Under the pieces are notes generated by a model, which was given only the letters and a program-made list of their open reading frames with translations, did no database searches and was not told the origin of the DNA. Shown here in pieces: positions 1-9,575 of a stretch of 64,000 nucleotides of DNA. Position numbers and translations under genes: made by a program. The DNA is from UBA4416 sp044238845. Its GTDB lineage: Bacteria; Bacteroidota; Bacteroidia; B-17B0; Aurantibacillaceae. The stretch spans positions 1 to 64,000 of the forward strand of contig JBIICN010000009.1 of the NCBI GenBank assembly GCA_044238845.1. Reading direction: 5' to 3'. The number at the start of each line of letters is the position of its first letter. The first letter of the stretch is position 1.

Positions 1-321
1 TGACCAAGTATACGTTAATGCCGATGGACCGCCATTTAATGCTACAGTTGTTGTTGAACAAGTGATAGAATTTGGTGACGTAGCTGTTGGATTTGGTAAA
101 GTTGTATTAGAACCAACCGATGTTACTGCTGTATTGGTACAACCATTGACCCCTGTTACAGCTAATGTATAGCTGCCTGCTGCCGTAGCTGTGGCATTTT
201 GTGAATTTGTTGCTCCACTAATACCTGCACCAGACCATGTATACGTTAATGCCGCTGGACCACCATTTAATGCTACAGTTGTTGTTGAACAAGTGATAGA
301 ATTTGGCGACGTAGCTGTTGG
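1..321 (-). repeat. 231-bp tandem repeat inside the giant surface gene
   Basis: Bases 1-90 and 232-321 are nearly identical, including the block 'GCTACAGTTGTTGTTGAACA' in both copies, with an offset of 231 bp (77 codons, in frame). The array probably continues to the left beyond the window. Such homogenised units can expand or contract by recombination and are a common site of misassembly. Confidence 0.85.
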
Positions 322-1782
322 GCTTGGTAATACTGTGTTTTGTGTAATAGCCTGTGAACCTGTTGTTCTACATCCATTAGTTGTGTTTGTTATTGTAAAA
401 TTATAAGTTCCTCCTTGATTGACATTGATTGTTGCGGTTCCTAATCCAGAAGTAATTCCTGTTCCAGTCCAATTATAACTTACGGGGCTTGCCGTTGTTG
501 TTGCTATAATTTGTGCAGAAGTTGTTGAACAATTTAAAGAACTTGTTGCGGCAGTAGACGCCGTAACAACACTTGTATTTTGAGATACGGCCACTGCTCC
601 AGTTGTACTACATCCTGTACTTGTATTCGTTACTGTATAATTATATGTTCCAGGTGAATTTACTGACGCAGATGCTGTAGTTGCACCTCCTGTAATACTT
701 GGTCCAGACCAATTATATGTAACTGGTGTTGATGTTGTGCTCGCTATTGCTTGAACCGTTGTATTAGTGCAACTTAATGTCGTTGGTGTTGTTGCTGTTA
801 CGCTAGGTGGAGTCGCTCCTGAGCCAATATTATATGTTGCAGTAGTGCTGCAACCAGCTGGATTAATTACTAATGTGTAAACTCCTGCTCCCGAAACAGC
901 AGTAGAGGCAGCGCTAGGAGAAGAAACTGTTGAACCGCTTGGTCCTGTCCAAGAATAAGTAGGCGAACTCGCAGAAGTTGTTGCCGTTAATGTGCTGCTT
1001 GTAACACCGCAAGCTAAGGTTGGAGAGGTAATAGATACTGTTGGAGGAGCCGCCCCTGTAATTGGTGAAATAAATATATATTGATACTGCGATATACCAT
1101 AACGATATGGACTAACAGCTGGCAAAGGGCAATTAGTAGGAATATCTTGATTACAATAAACAATGGTAATTTGCTTTATTTGCTGTCCACTAGTTCCAAT
1201 ACTTATTGCTTGATTATCACAATCGCCATTTAACACAATTGCAGTTAAAACTCTACTGTTACCAACCGCTACATTATTTATTGGGCCAGTTGTAACTGCT
1301 GTCGGTAATACTGGGTTGTTCGCGTTATCAAGTGCAGTAATTATTACTTTATCTTGATAATATACGTAGTTTGGCGAACTATAATAAATTGCCTGCGTAA
1401 TATCATAGATATTAAATGTAACAGGAGCGCATAAAAAACTTGGAAAGTTAATCGTAACAGTAATGCTATTATTCCAAACAGCTGTTGGTCCAGTTCCTGA
1501 GGAATTACCAGCGCCACTCATTTCTAAACGTAATCCATTGTATGTACTACAGTTTTGGGCAACACTTCCTGGTGTACCAGAAAGAGGAGAATTACCAGCT
1601 GCACTGCTAGATCTAACATCAAAAGACCCACCACCTGCTGTTGCTTTCGTTACACTAAAAGTAGGAGAAGAAACCCAACTTACTGTATTTGTTGGAAATG
1701 CTGTCCAATTAAATGTTTGTGAAAACACATTTGTAATAATAAAACAAAACGCAATAATTAATATATTTTTTATATATGCCAT
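1..1782 (-). CDS. Giant secreted repeat protein, N-terminal part (runs off left edge)
   Basis: The reading frame is open from the ATG at 1782-1780 to base 1 with no stop, so only 594 residues are visible. It starts with a typical signal peptide (MAYIKNILIIAFCFIITNVFSQ). A domain of roughly 220 residues follows, then Ser/Thr-rich Ig-like modules of about 75-80 residues with recurring 'C-x-T-T', 'TYTWSG' and 'AGSYTLxV' blocks. The last two modules are almost identical at DNA level with an offset of 231 bp (77 residues). This architecture is typical of Bacteroidota surface adhesins exported by the type IX secretion system, and a C-terminal sorting domain would be expected outside the window. No enzymatic motif is seen. 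The secreted repeat-protein call is firm; the function is unknown. Confidence 0.85.
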   Translation of the reverse strand, partial: MAYIKNILIIAFCFIITNVFSQTFNWTAFPTNTVSWVSSPTFSVTKATAGGGSFDVRSSSAAGNSPLSGTPGSVAQNCSTYNGLRLEMSGAGNSSGTGPTAVWNNSITVTINFPSFLCAPVTFNIYDITQAIYYSSPNYVYYQDKVIITALDNANNPVLPTAVTTGPINNVAVGNSRVLTAIVLNGDCDNQAISIGTSGQQIKQITIVYCNQDIPTNCPLPAVSPYRYGISQYQYIFISPITGAAPPTVSITSPTLACGVTSSTLTATTSASSPTYSWTGPSGSTVSSPSAASTAVSGAGVYTLVINPAGCSTTATYNIGSGATPPSVTATTPTTLSCTNTTVQAIASTTSTPVTYNWSGPSITGGATTASASVNSPGTYNYTVTNTSTGCSTTGAVAVSQNTSVVTASTAATSSLNCSTTSAQIIATTTASPVSYNWTGTGITSGLGTATINVNQGGTYNFTITNTTNGCRTTGSQAITQNTVLPSPTATSPNSITCSTTTVALNGGPAALTYTWSGAGISGATNSQNATATAAGSYTLAVTGVNGCTNTAVTSVGSNTTLPNPTATSPNSITCSTTTVALNGGPSALTYTWS

Positions 1783-1897
1783 AATTTTGATAGTTGTTTA
1801 AAACACTAAAGTTATAAAACACAAAAACTATTGTATAGAGGGGTGGCACCTTATTAAAAAGGTCGAAATTTTTAATATATTTGATTTACATTCATAT

Positions 1898-3868
1898 ATG
1901 ATTAAAAAACGACTATATATATACTTTATCTTAATTATTAGTTTTTTGTCGAGCAAAGCGCAATACACTAATGAGATAAAAGAATTATTGAAAAATGTAA
2001 AAGAAGCGTCTTTTTATGATTCAACTAACCTATTTAAAGTTGGCCGAGAAACCGTCAAAAAAGCATCACAGTTAGAGAAAAACAAAAATGCTATTTCCGA
2101 AGTTTATTTATATTACGGAAATTATTTTTATTATACTCGAAACACGGCCAGAGCAAAACAATATTTCACTCAATCAATTCAAGAAGCTTCTAAAACTGGT
2201 AATAATCATATCAAAACTCTTTCGAGTATTCGTTTAATTTTCATGGAGCATGAAGAAGGACTTAATCCAAATGCTGAAAACGAATTGAAAATTATATTAG
2301 AAGAGACTAAAAAAACGAAAGACTATGAAAACACTGCTGAAATTCTAAATCTTTTAGGAATCATAAAAGAAGAAAAAAATCAATTACAAGAATCTGCTAA
2401 ATTATATTTAGAAGGCTTAATTTTTTCTGAATCACACAATACACCGCATTATCCTGCTGTATTTAGAAATAATTTAGGATTAATTAAATTATACACAGAT
2501 CAAATTGACGATGCACTAATTGATTTTGAAAAAGGATTAGATCTTGCAAAAAAAGAGAATGATAGAAATTTAGCTAGTCACATACAAATTAATATATGTT
2601 TAATATATATAGCAAAAAACAAAACCAACGATGCCCTAAAACTTTTTGCCGAAGTTATAAATTATGCACGAGTAAATAATCATCCAAGAGAGCTGTCTGC
2701 CGCTTTTATAAATTTAGCATCCGCTTTTAGTAAATATAACAAAAATAAATTGGCGCTTTCTTATGCAGATTCAGCAATAAACGTTTTAATAAACAACCCA
2801 CAAAATTTAGAATTAACAAAAGCTTATTTAGGTAAAACAGAAATTTTAATTGCTTTAAATAATAATAATGAAGCAAGAAAAACATTAACGTTTGCATTAG
2901 ATTTATCAAATAAAACAGGCAGTTTAGAAGATAAGGCCTCTTACTATTATTTGTTACACAAGATTGAATCCAAAGAAAAAAATTATAAAGAATCCTTATC
3001 TCATTTTTTATCCTACAGAGAAATTAAAGATAGTATTGATAAAAATGTAAATGGGAAAATTATTCAAGAATTACAATTAAAATATAACGTTCAAAAAAAG
3101 GAAGTGGAACTTGAAAAAGAAAAATCAAAATATTTATTACTTGAAAAAAAGCACCAGGACGAACGTTTTTTTAAATGGCTTTCCATTGGCCTTGCTTTAT
3201 TTGTTTTAATTATTGTTATTAGTCTTGTATCATACAGATACTCGGTGAAGCTACGAGAAAAACAAGCATCATTTAGTAGACAATTAATTGAAAACATAGA
3301 GGAAGACCGTTTAAGAATTTCGATGGATTTACACGACGATATTGGGCAGTCTTTATCAATGATAAAATCAAAAATTTCTCAATCAAAATGCAATCAGGAA
3401 GATAAAATTTTAGAAACAGAACTTTCAAGAGTAATTGAACAAACTCGAGAAATCTCAAGAAATCTATACCCATCTTATTTAGAAAAAATTGGGTTGGTTC
3501 GTTCAATTGCCAGATTGATGGAAAATGTACAAGCCTCTTCAAAATTGGAATGTAGTTTTGAGGTAACCGAACGAGTTGATGATTTATCAATAGCCGTAAA
3601 AACTCATATTTATAGAATTTTACAAGAATGCACCAATAATACTATTAAACATGCTAAAGCCAGTGCTTTAAAAATATCAATATCTGAAAAAGATGATGAT
3701 TTTGTATTAGTTTATCAAGACAATGGTATTGGCCTAAACACAAAGCAAAAAAATGGCTTAGGTTTACTTTCTATTCAAGAAAGAACAAAAATTATTAACG
3801 GAATGGTTAGTTTTGAAAATAAATCAAATAAAAGTTTTAAATTAACGCTAAAATTTAATGCCTCATAA
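1898..3868 (+). CDS. TPR-containing sensor histidine kinase (HisKA_3 / NarX-like)
   Basis: 656 residues. An N-terminal signal segment (MIKKRLYIYFILIISFLSSKAQ) is followed by about 380 residues of TPR-like helical repeats predicted to lie outside the inner membrane. There is a coiled-coil stretch, one membrane helix near 427-447, and a cytoplasmic kinase core. The HisKA_3 dimerisation helix carries 'DLHDDIGQ' with the phospho-acceptor His at 479. The ATPase domain shows an N-box (QECTNNTIKHAKAS), a G1 box (DNGIGL) and a G2 box (GLGLLSIQER). Its stop overlaps the start of the NarL-type regulator by 11 bp, so the two are almost certainly translated together as a two-component pair. TPR-sensing kinases of this layout are common in Bacteroidota. 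The stimulus is unknown. Confidence 0.93.
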   Translation: MIKKRLYIYFILIISFLSSKAQYTNEIKELLKNVKEASFYDSTNLFKVGRETVKKASQLEKNKNAISEVYLYYGNYFYYTRNTARAKQYFTQSIQEASKTGNNHIKTLSSIRLIFMEHEEGLNPNAENELKIILEETKKTKDYENTAEILNLLGIIKEEKNQLQESAKLYLEGLIFSESHNTPHYPAVFRNNLGLIKLYTDQIDDALIDFEKGLDLAKKENDRNLASHIQINICLIYIAKNKTNDALKLFAEVINYARVNNHPRELSAAFINLASAFSKYNKNKLALSYADSAINVLINNPQNLELTKAYLGKTEILIALNNNNEARKTLTFALDLSNKTGSLEDKASYYYLLHKIESKEKNYKESLSHFLSYREIKDSIDKNVNGKIIQELQLKYNVQKKEVELEKEKSKYLLLEKKHQDERFFKWLSIGLALFVLIIVISLVSYRYSVKLREKQASFSRQLIENIEEDRLRISMDLHDDIGQSLSMIKSKISQSKCNQEDKILETELSRVIEQTREISRNLYPSYLEKIGLVRSIARLMENVQASSKLECSFEVTERVDDLSIAVKTHIYRILQECTNNTIKHAKASALKISISEKDDDFVLVYQDNGIGLNTKQKNGLGLLSIQERTKIINGMVSFENKSNKSFKLTLKFNAS

Positions 3869-4541
3869 TTCGCAAATAAAAACATTATTAATTGCTGATG
3901 ATCATCCCATTTTCAGAAAAGGTTTAATTGACCTATTAAAAAATGCATTTCCTAATGCTAAAATTATTGAGTGCCATAATGGATCTGAAGCCATTGAAAA
4001 TATCTTAAAAGAAAAACCAGAAATTGCCATATTAGATATTAATATGCCTGAAGCAAATGGATTAGATGTTTGTAAACGCGTTTTAAAAGAAAATTCAAAT
4101 TCAAAAATTATTATCCTTACGATGTACAGAGAAAAGGAAATGATTAAAAACGCGATGCTATCTGGTGCATTAGGATACATATTAAAAGATACAGCTGGCG
4201 ATGAAATTGTTGATTGCGTTAATACTGTTTTGGGTGGTGATAAATATATTGGAACAGCAATGCTTCCTCATCATACCGAACTTAGTATTGAAGATAAAAA
4301 GAAACAACAGTTAGTGGATGGATTAAAAAATTTAAGCCAAGCTGAATTAAAAACATTAAAACTTGTAAGCCAAAACAAGACCTCTAAAGAAATTTCTGAG
4401 TTATTATTTCTATCTGAAAAAACTATTGAAAACTACCGTTCTCGTATTTGTCAAAAATTAGAACTTCCGCCTCGTAATAATAGCTTAGTTATCTGGATTA
4501 GTGAAAACAAAGAACTGCTATCATATATCAGCGAATTTTAA
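3858..4541 (+). CDS. NarL/LuxR-family response regulator
   Basis: 227 residues. The N-terminal receiver domain starts with the acidic pair 'IADDHP' and carries the phosphorylated Asp in 'ILDINMPEANG' (Asp60). The C-terminal LuxR-type helix-turn-helix reads 'LSQAELKTLKLVSQNKTSKE' followed by the recognition helix around 'LSEKTIENYRSRI'. The start codon lies inside the last codons of the TPR histidine kinase (11-bp overlap), indicating translational coupling and a cognate pair. It is expected to be phosphorylated by that kinase and to act as a DNA-binding activator. The next gene starts 240 bp later and may or may not be in the regulon. Confidence 0.94.
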   Translation: MPHNSQIKTLLIADDHPIFRKGLIDLLKNAFPNAKIIECHNGSEAIENILKEKPEIAILDINMPEANGLDVCKRVLKENSNSKIIILTMYREKEMIKNAMLSGALGYILKDTAGDEIVDCVNTVLGGDKYIGTAMLPHHTELSIEDKKKQQLVDGLKNLSQAELKTLKLVSQNKTSKEISELLFLSEKTIENYRSRICQKLELPPRNNSLVIWISENKELLSYISEF

Positions 4542-4781
4542 TAATTAAAGTTTCATTAGATTCAGATCTCAAAAAACACTTCTTAAAAGATTTTTATCTT
4601 TTCTTTTATTTAAACTAATTGAGAGTTTTGATATTAAAATCACTCGCTTCGTCAATAAAAACAACACATCTGTCGATAAACATTTTATTTAACTTCTTGC
4701 TAATGTAAGATTTACATTGTTTTAGTAATTTGTTGGCCGTGGCTATTAAAATAGCTCGTGTAAACATTAAAACAGACATCC

Positions 4782-6569
4782 ATGAAATTGCTTAACAATT
4801 TGACTATTAAATCTAAATTATACGTAGTGTGTGTTTTAGTCGCATTATCATTTTTAACATTATTGCTAATTGTTATTATATCAAACAAAAAAACAAAAAA
4901 CATAACCGATCTTAAATCATCCATTCATGCTATAGAAACAATTATATTAAAACTCAGAAAAGACGAAAAGGATTTCTTAATGAGAGACCGGATTTATGAA
5001 AAATTTTTTGAAACTGGCAAAAGTAAATACCTAAACTCATTTAAACTAAAGTCTAAAGAACTCGATTCTGTTTTGACGGTTATATTAACCAACAAAGAAA
5101 TTAATACACTCAATTTGAATGAAAAAACTGATAGTTTACAATTATTGGTAAAGGAATACAATTCTAATTTTTGGTTTATACCAGAACAAATAAGAAAAAA
5201 AGGTTTTAAAGATTACGGAGAAATAGGTAATATGCGACAATTTGCACATCAAATTGACTCGATTATTAAATCAGAAAAAATAGATGCTCAATTAACAATT
5301 ATATATTTAAAATGTAGAAAAGCAGAAAAAGATTATGAAATCAGATTACAAAAATCCTACATTAATGATTTTAATAAACAAATAGAAGATGCTTTAAAAT
5401 TTTCTAATAATATTCCAAAAGCAAGTACTAAAGAAATAATTACAACCACCTTTACTAATTATAAAAAATCCTTTTTAAGGGTAACCGAAATAGACACCAT
5501 TATTGGTTTAAATGAAAGAGAAGGTTTATTAGGAGATGTCAGAAAATCAGTCCATAAAATTGAACCGATTTTAGACTCACTATTAAAAGAAACATCAAAC
5601 AAAATAAATGATGAAACTAATAAAATACGAACCCTGATTCTTATATTATCACTATTAATAATTGTAATTACAATTTGGATAATTTTATATATTGCAAACA
5701 GTATTTATAAATCCATTTCCATAGCTCAAAATGCTGTCAAAAATTTAACTGAAGGAGATTTATTAAATATGATTGAAAAAAACTCGAATGATGAAATGGG
5801 CCAACTAGTTGAAAAACTATCTATACTTCAACTAAAATTAAAAGATACAATTACAACCTTTTGGGCTACATCAAACAGTATATTTGAAGCAAGTGAGCAC
5901 TTAAGTTCCAAAGCCAACGAACTATCGTTAACCTCCAATGAGCACACGTCATTAATTGAAACTATTTCAAATATTGTTGAAGACTCTACCATTAGTATCT
6001 CTGATAATTCAAAAAATGCCTTATTAACTGAAAAGATTTCAATAGAAGCGCTTCAAAATTTGATAAAAATGTCGGAAATAAGCGAGATTAATTATAACTC
6101 TACAAAAGACATAAATACAAAAATTTCAGTTATTAATAATATTGCTTTTCAAACCAATCTTCTTGCTTTAAACGCCGCTGTTGAAGCTGCTAGAGCAGGA
6201 GAGCAAGGGAAAGGTTTTGCTGTTGTTGCCTCTGAAGTAAAAAAACTAGCTGAACGATCAAAAATTTCTGCGGATGAAATTATTTCTTTATCGGTTATTG
6301 GTCAAAAAAATACATTCGATTTAAATGAAGATATTTTAAAGATGTTGAATGATTATAGGAAAACAGTTGAATTAGTAAAACATATTGCAGACTCTTCTGT
6401 AAAACAAAAAAATCAATCAGAAGAAATAAATCATTCTGTGCAAAAATTTACTTCGTTAGCACAGCAAAATGTTGCCATTTCAGAGGAATTAGGCGCTAGT
6501 TCGGAGGAACTAGCTGCACAATCACAACAACTTGTTGATCAAATTAAATTTTTTAAAATAACAAACTAA
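4782..6569 (+). CDS. Methyl-accepting chemotaxis-like transducer
   Basis: 595 residues. A first membrane helix lies at about 13-34, followed by an all-helical periplasmic sensor region of about 250 residues, a second membrane helix at about 284-306 and a HAMP linker. The cytoplasmic signalling hairpin has its tip at about 450-490. The tip motif 'IAFQTNLLALNAAVEAARAG' followed by 'EQGKGFAVVASEV' matches the conserved CheA/CheW-contacting hairpin of methyl-accepting chemotaxis proteins. The C-terminus 'SSEELAAQSQQLVDQIKFFK' is also typical. No cheA, cheW, cheR or cheB is nearby, so it is an orphan receptor in this window. It could feed a chemosensory array controlling gliding or another output. 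It is not obviously co-transcribed with the upstream regulator. Confidence 0.92.
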   Translation: MKLLNNLTIKSKLYVVCVLVALSFLTLLLIVIISNKKTKNITDLKSSIHAIETIILKLRKDEKDFLMRDRIYEKFFETGKSKYLNSFKLKSKELDSVLTVILTNKEINTLNLNEKTDSLQLLVKEYNSNFWFIPEQIRKKGFKDYGEIGNMRQFAHQIDSIIKSEKIDAQLTIIYLKCRKAEKDYEIRLQKSYINDFNKQIEDALKFSNNIPKASTKEIITTTFTNYKKSFLRVTEIDTIIGLNEREGLLGDVRKSVHKIEPILDSLLKETSNKINDETNKIRTLILILSLLIIVITIWIILYIANSIYKSISIAQNAVKNLTEGDLLNMIEKNSNDEMGQLVEKLSILQLKLKDTITTFWATSNSIFEASEHLSSKANELSLTSNEHTSLIETISNIVEDSTISISDNSKNALLTEKISIEALQNLIKMSEISEINYNSTKDINTKISVINNIAFQTNLLALNAAVEAARAGEQGKGFAVVASEVKKLAERSKISADEIISLSVIGQKNTFDLNEDILKMLNDYRKTVELVKHIADSSVKQKNQSEEINHSVQKFTSLAQQNVAISEELGASSEELAAQSQQLVDQIKFFKITN

Positions 6570-6573
6570 TCCT

Positions 6574-7968
6574 TTACATTAAATATCTAAATAATAAAAA
6601 CAAACTACATGATAAAATAATTGTAACTGGTAAAGTTAAAACCCACGCCAATGCAATATTTATAATCGTTCCCTTTTGCAAGTTTTTTAACCCTTTTTTT
6701 GCTACCATTGATCCTGCAATACCCGAACTTAACATATGAGTGGTACTTACCGGTAAACCAAAAGCCGATGCTACTCCAATTCCACCAGCAGCAACCAATT
6801 CGGCACTAGCTCCTTGAGCATAACTCATATGTTGCTTGCCTATTTTTTCGCCAACTGTTTTCACAATTCTTTTCCAACCAACCATGGTTCCTAAGCCTAA
6901 CGATACAGACACCATAATAATAACCCAATATGGAGCATATTCAATTAATGATTTTGCTTCCTTAATTTCGCGCTTTAAAACGGCTATTTCTTTTTGGCTA
7001 AGCGATAAATTACCACTCTTAATTAATTTTTCGCAGGCAGATGTAATATTTACTATGTCTGTTCTTAAACCAAACCGATTAGTTAAAGGCAATTCATTTG
7101 GTTTATACTTTCCTTTTGTTTCTTCATTAAAATGTTTTCCGTTTACAAAAACATTAACATACAATTGATATTGTTTATCTGATAAAATACTAGTATCCGC
7201 TTTTGACACCAATTGTTGAATATGTTCAACGTTAGCATTAATACTTTGAATATTGACTTTTTCGTCGATAGCAAAATAACCAGGCATCATTGCAATTAAA
7301 ATAATCATAATTAAGCCTACACCTTTTTGGCCGTCGTTTTGCCCATGAAAAAAGCTTACTAAGCCGCAAGTAATCCACAATAACATTCGAATCCAAATGG
7401 GTGGTTTTTTACCAGGAACTGGCTCTTTATAAATAATTTCATTCTTAATGGTTCTTTTAAACAAAAACATCAATAAAATAGATGCTGAAAATCCTAATAA
7501 TGGCGATATTAATAAGGCTAAACCAGTATCTTTTACTTTATCCCAATTTACTAATCCATTACCTCCTGTATCTGGTAAAAAATAAAAAGCAATTCCTATT
7601 CCTAAAATAGAACCAATTAAGGCGTGCGAACTAGATGCTGGTATTCCTAGCCACCATGTTCCTAAGTTCCAAATAATAGCAGATAATAAAAGTGCCAAAA
7701 TCATTGCAACTCCATGATATACATTACTATCAAGTAAAACTTCCATAGGTAATAAGTTAATAATTCCCATGGCAACTGCAATGCCACCTGTCATTACTCC
7801 GGTAAAGTTTAATAAGCCGCTATATACTACGGCTACAGTTGGTTTTAGTGAATTAGTGTAAATCACAGTAGCTACTGCATTTGCTGTATCGTGAAAACCA
7901 TTTACAAATTCAAAGGCGCACGCTAATAATAAACAGATAATTAAAAGTACAATTAGACCAGTTGTCAT
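6574..7968 (-). CDS. Inorganic phosphate transporter, Pit family (copy 1)
   Basis: 464 residues, a polytopic inner-membrane protein of the PiT/PHO-4 family (metal-phosphate:H+ or Na+ symport). The two duplicated signature regions are visible: 'FVNGFHDTANAVATVIYTNS' near the N-terminus and 'GASAELVAAGGIGVASAFGL' followed by 'PVSTTHMLSSG' near the C-terminus. A hydrophilic insert of about 110 residues separates the two halves, as in other Bacteroidota members. It lies 153 bp downstream of a paralogue of exactly the same length. A hairpin sits between the two genes, so this copy may have its own promoter. Its 3' end converges on the chemoreceptor gene with a 4-bp gap. Confidence 0.93.
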   Translation of the reverse strand: MTTGLIVLLIICLLLACAFEFVNGFHDTANAVATVIYTNSLKPTVAVVYSGLLNFTGVMTGGIAVAMGIINLLPMEVLLDSNVYHGVAMILALLLSAIIWNLGTWWLGIPASSSHALIGSILGIGIAFYFLPDTGGNGLVNWDKVKDTGLALLISPLLGFSASILLMFLFKRTIKNEIIYKEPVPGKKPPIWIRMLLWITCGLVSFFHGQNDGQKGVGLIMIILIAMMPGYFAIDEKVNIQSINANVEHIQQLVSKADTSILSDKQYQLYVNVFVNGKHFNEETKGKYKPNELPLTNRFGLRTDIVNITSACEKLIKSGNLSLSQKEIAVLKREIKEAKSLIEYAPYWVIIMVSVSLGLGTMVGWKRIVKTVGEKIGKQHMSYAQGASAELVAAGGIGVASAFGLPVSTTHMLSSGIAGSMVAKKGLKNLQKGTIINIALAWVLTLPVTIILSCSLFLLFRYLM

Positions 7969-8070
7969 ATAAATATTATAGATTTTAAAAGTAAATCATT
8001 TAAAATCTTAATATGTTAAGGCAGTATTATAGATTTTTTTAAAACCATAACATTAACTCTACATAACAAA

Positions 8071-8098
8071 AAAACCGAAGATGATTCTCTTCGGTTTT
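8071..8098 (-). terminator. Rho-independent terminator after pit copy 2
   Basis: An 11-bp perfect stem (arms AAAACCGAAGA and TCTTCGGTTTT, 6-nt loop) lies just downstream of the second Pit gene on the minus strand. It runs into T-rich sequence on both strands, so it could work in either direction. It would limit read-through into the next Pit gene. Confidence 0.8.
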
Positions 8099-8121
8099 AA
8101 TTTTTTTTATGATTATTTGGA

Positions 8122-9516
8122 CTATAAAATAGCTCTAAATAATAAGAATAACCCTCCAGACAAAACGATTGTAACTGGTAATGTTAACACCCAAGCTAAT
8201 AAAATATTGGTAATCGTACTACGTTGCAAATTTTTTAATCCTTTTTTAGCCACCATACTACCCATAATACCTGAACTTAGCATATGTGTTGTACTTACAG
8301 GTGCTTTATAAGCTGTGGCCACGCCTATACCAATAGCAGCAACAATTTCGGCGCTAGCACCTTGAGCGTAACTCATATGTTGTTTTCCGATTTTTTCACC
8401 AATGGTTTTAACTATTCTCTTCCAGCCAATCATTGTTCCTAAACCTAAGCAAACAGAAATCATAATAATGACCCATGATGGTGCAAATTCAACTAATTTT
8501 TTTGCTCCTTGAATTTCTTTTTTGATAGACCCTGCATCTGCTTTAGATATAGCAACATTTTCACTTTTTAATAATTTTTCGGCACTTTTGGTCACCTTAA
8601 CAATATCCTTACGTAAATCAAATCTTTCGGTAGCTCCAACACCTTCGGCATATGCTTTACCTGCTGTTGCTTCTGCAAAATGTTGTGCGTGTTTTTTTAT
8701 GCTGTAATAATTTTTAAATTCTTCTTTACCAAACTGAGTTGTATCAGTTGTTGAAATTATTTTTTCAATGACTGCTACATTTGCATTAACGCTTTGTAGG
8801 TTTATTTCATTATCCAACGAAAAATATGCTGGCATAATTGCAATTAAAATCATCATTACTAAACCAACTCCTTTTTGCCCATCATTTTGTCCATGAAAAA
8901 AACTAACCATACCACATGTTGCCCATAATAACATGCGTATCCAAATTGGTGGTTTTTTACCAGGAATGGGCTCTTTATAAAACAAATCGTTTTTTACAAA
9001 TCGCTTAAAAATAAACATAATTACAATAGCGGCCGCAAAACCAGCAAATGGAGATATTAATAAGGCCCAACCGGTGTCTTTTGCTTTATCCCAGTTAACG
9101 GCGCTTCCGCCCACGCTTCCTGGTAAAAAATAAAAAGCTAAACCAATTCCTAAAATTGAACCAATTAATGTATGTGAACTAGATGCAGGTAAACCAAAAT
9201 ACCAAGTGCCTAAATTCCATATAATAGCAGATAATAAAAGAGCTAAAATCATAGCTATACCATGCATAACGTTACTATCTACTAAAACTTCCATTGGTAA
9301 TAAATTAACAATCCCCATTGCTACTCCAATACCACCTGTTAAAACTCCAATAAAGTTTAAAATTCCACTATACACCACCGCTACCGTTGGCTTCATGGAA
9401 TTTGTATAAATTACGGTAGCTACCGCATTAGCAGTATCGTGAAAACCGTTTACAAATTCAAAAGTACAAGCTAGTAATAAGCATATTACTAAAAAGATCA
9501 TTAGTGTAGTTGTCAT
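8122..9516 (-). CDS. Inorganic phosphate transporter, Pit family (copy 2)
   Basis: 464 residues, clearly homologous along its whole length to the neighbouring Pit protein. The shared blocks are 'FVNGFHDTANAVATVIYTNS', 'PGKKPPIWIRMLLW', 'SFFHGQNDGQKGVGL' and 'GWKRIVKT.GEKIGKQHMSY'. The central hydrophilic insert is the most divergent part and may set the functional difference. It starts 59 bp downstream of the porin gene on the same strand, so porin and this carrier probably form an operon moving phosphate through the outer and then the inner membrane. No PhoU or two-component Pho genes are seen nearby. Substrate is known from the family; the operon is inferred. Confidence 0.93.
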   Translation of the reverse strand: MTTTLMIFLVICLLLACTFEFVNGFHDTANAVATVIYTNSMKPTVAVVYSGILNFIGVLTGGIGVAMGIVNLLPMEVLVDSNVMHGIAMILALLLSAIIWNLGTWYFGLPASSSHTLIGSILGIGLAFYFLPGSVGGSAVNWDKAKDTGWALLISPFAGFAAAIVIMFIFKRFVKNDLFYKEPIPGKKPPIWIRMLLWATCGMVSFFHGQNDGQKGVGLVMMILIAIMPAYFSLDNEINLQSVNANVAVIEKIISTTDTTQFGKEEFKNYYSIKKHAQHFAEATAGKAYAEGVGATERFDLRKDIVKVTKSAEKLLKSENVAISKADAGSIKKEIQGAKKLVEFAPSWVIIMISVCLGLGTMIGWKRIVKTIGEKIGKQHMSYAQGASAEIVAAIGIGVATAYKAPVSTTHMLSSGIMGSMVAKKGLKNLQRSTITNILLAWVLTLPVTIVLSGGLFLLFRAIL

Positions 9517-9575
9517 ATTTAATTTTTTGTAAAAGTAAGTTGTTGTTATGTTAACAATGTTAAGTTAATGTTAAT

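Noticed and set aside
4542..4781. Regulatory RNA or riboswitch before the chemoreceptor gene
   Set aside because: No stable stem set or known riboswitch motif could be seen in this 240-bp AT-rich gap.
8081..8311. Plus-strand open frame over the terminator and the Pit gene 3' end
   Set aside because: It begins inside a terminator hairpin and is antisense to a well-conserved transporter gene.
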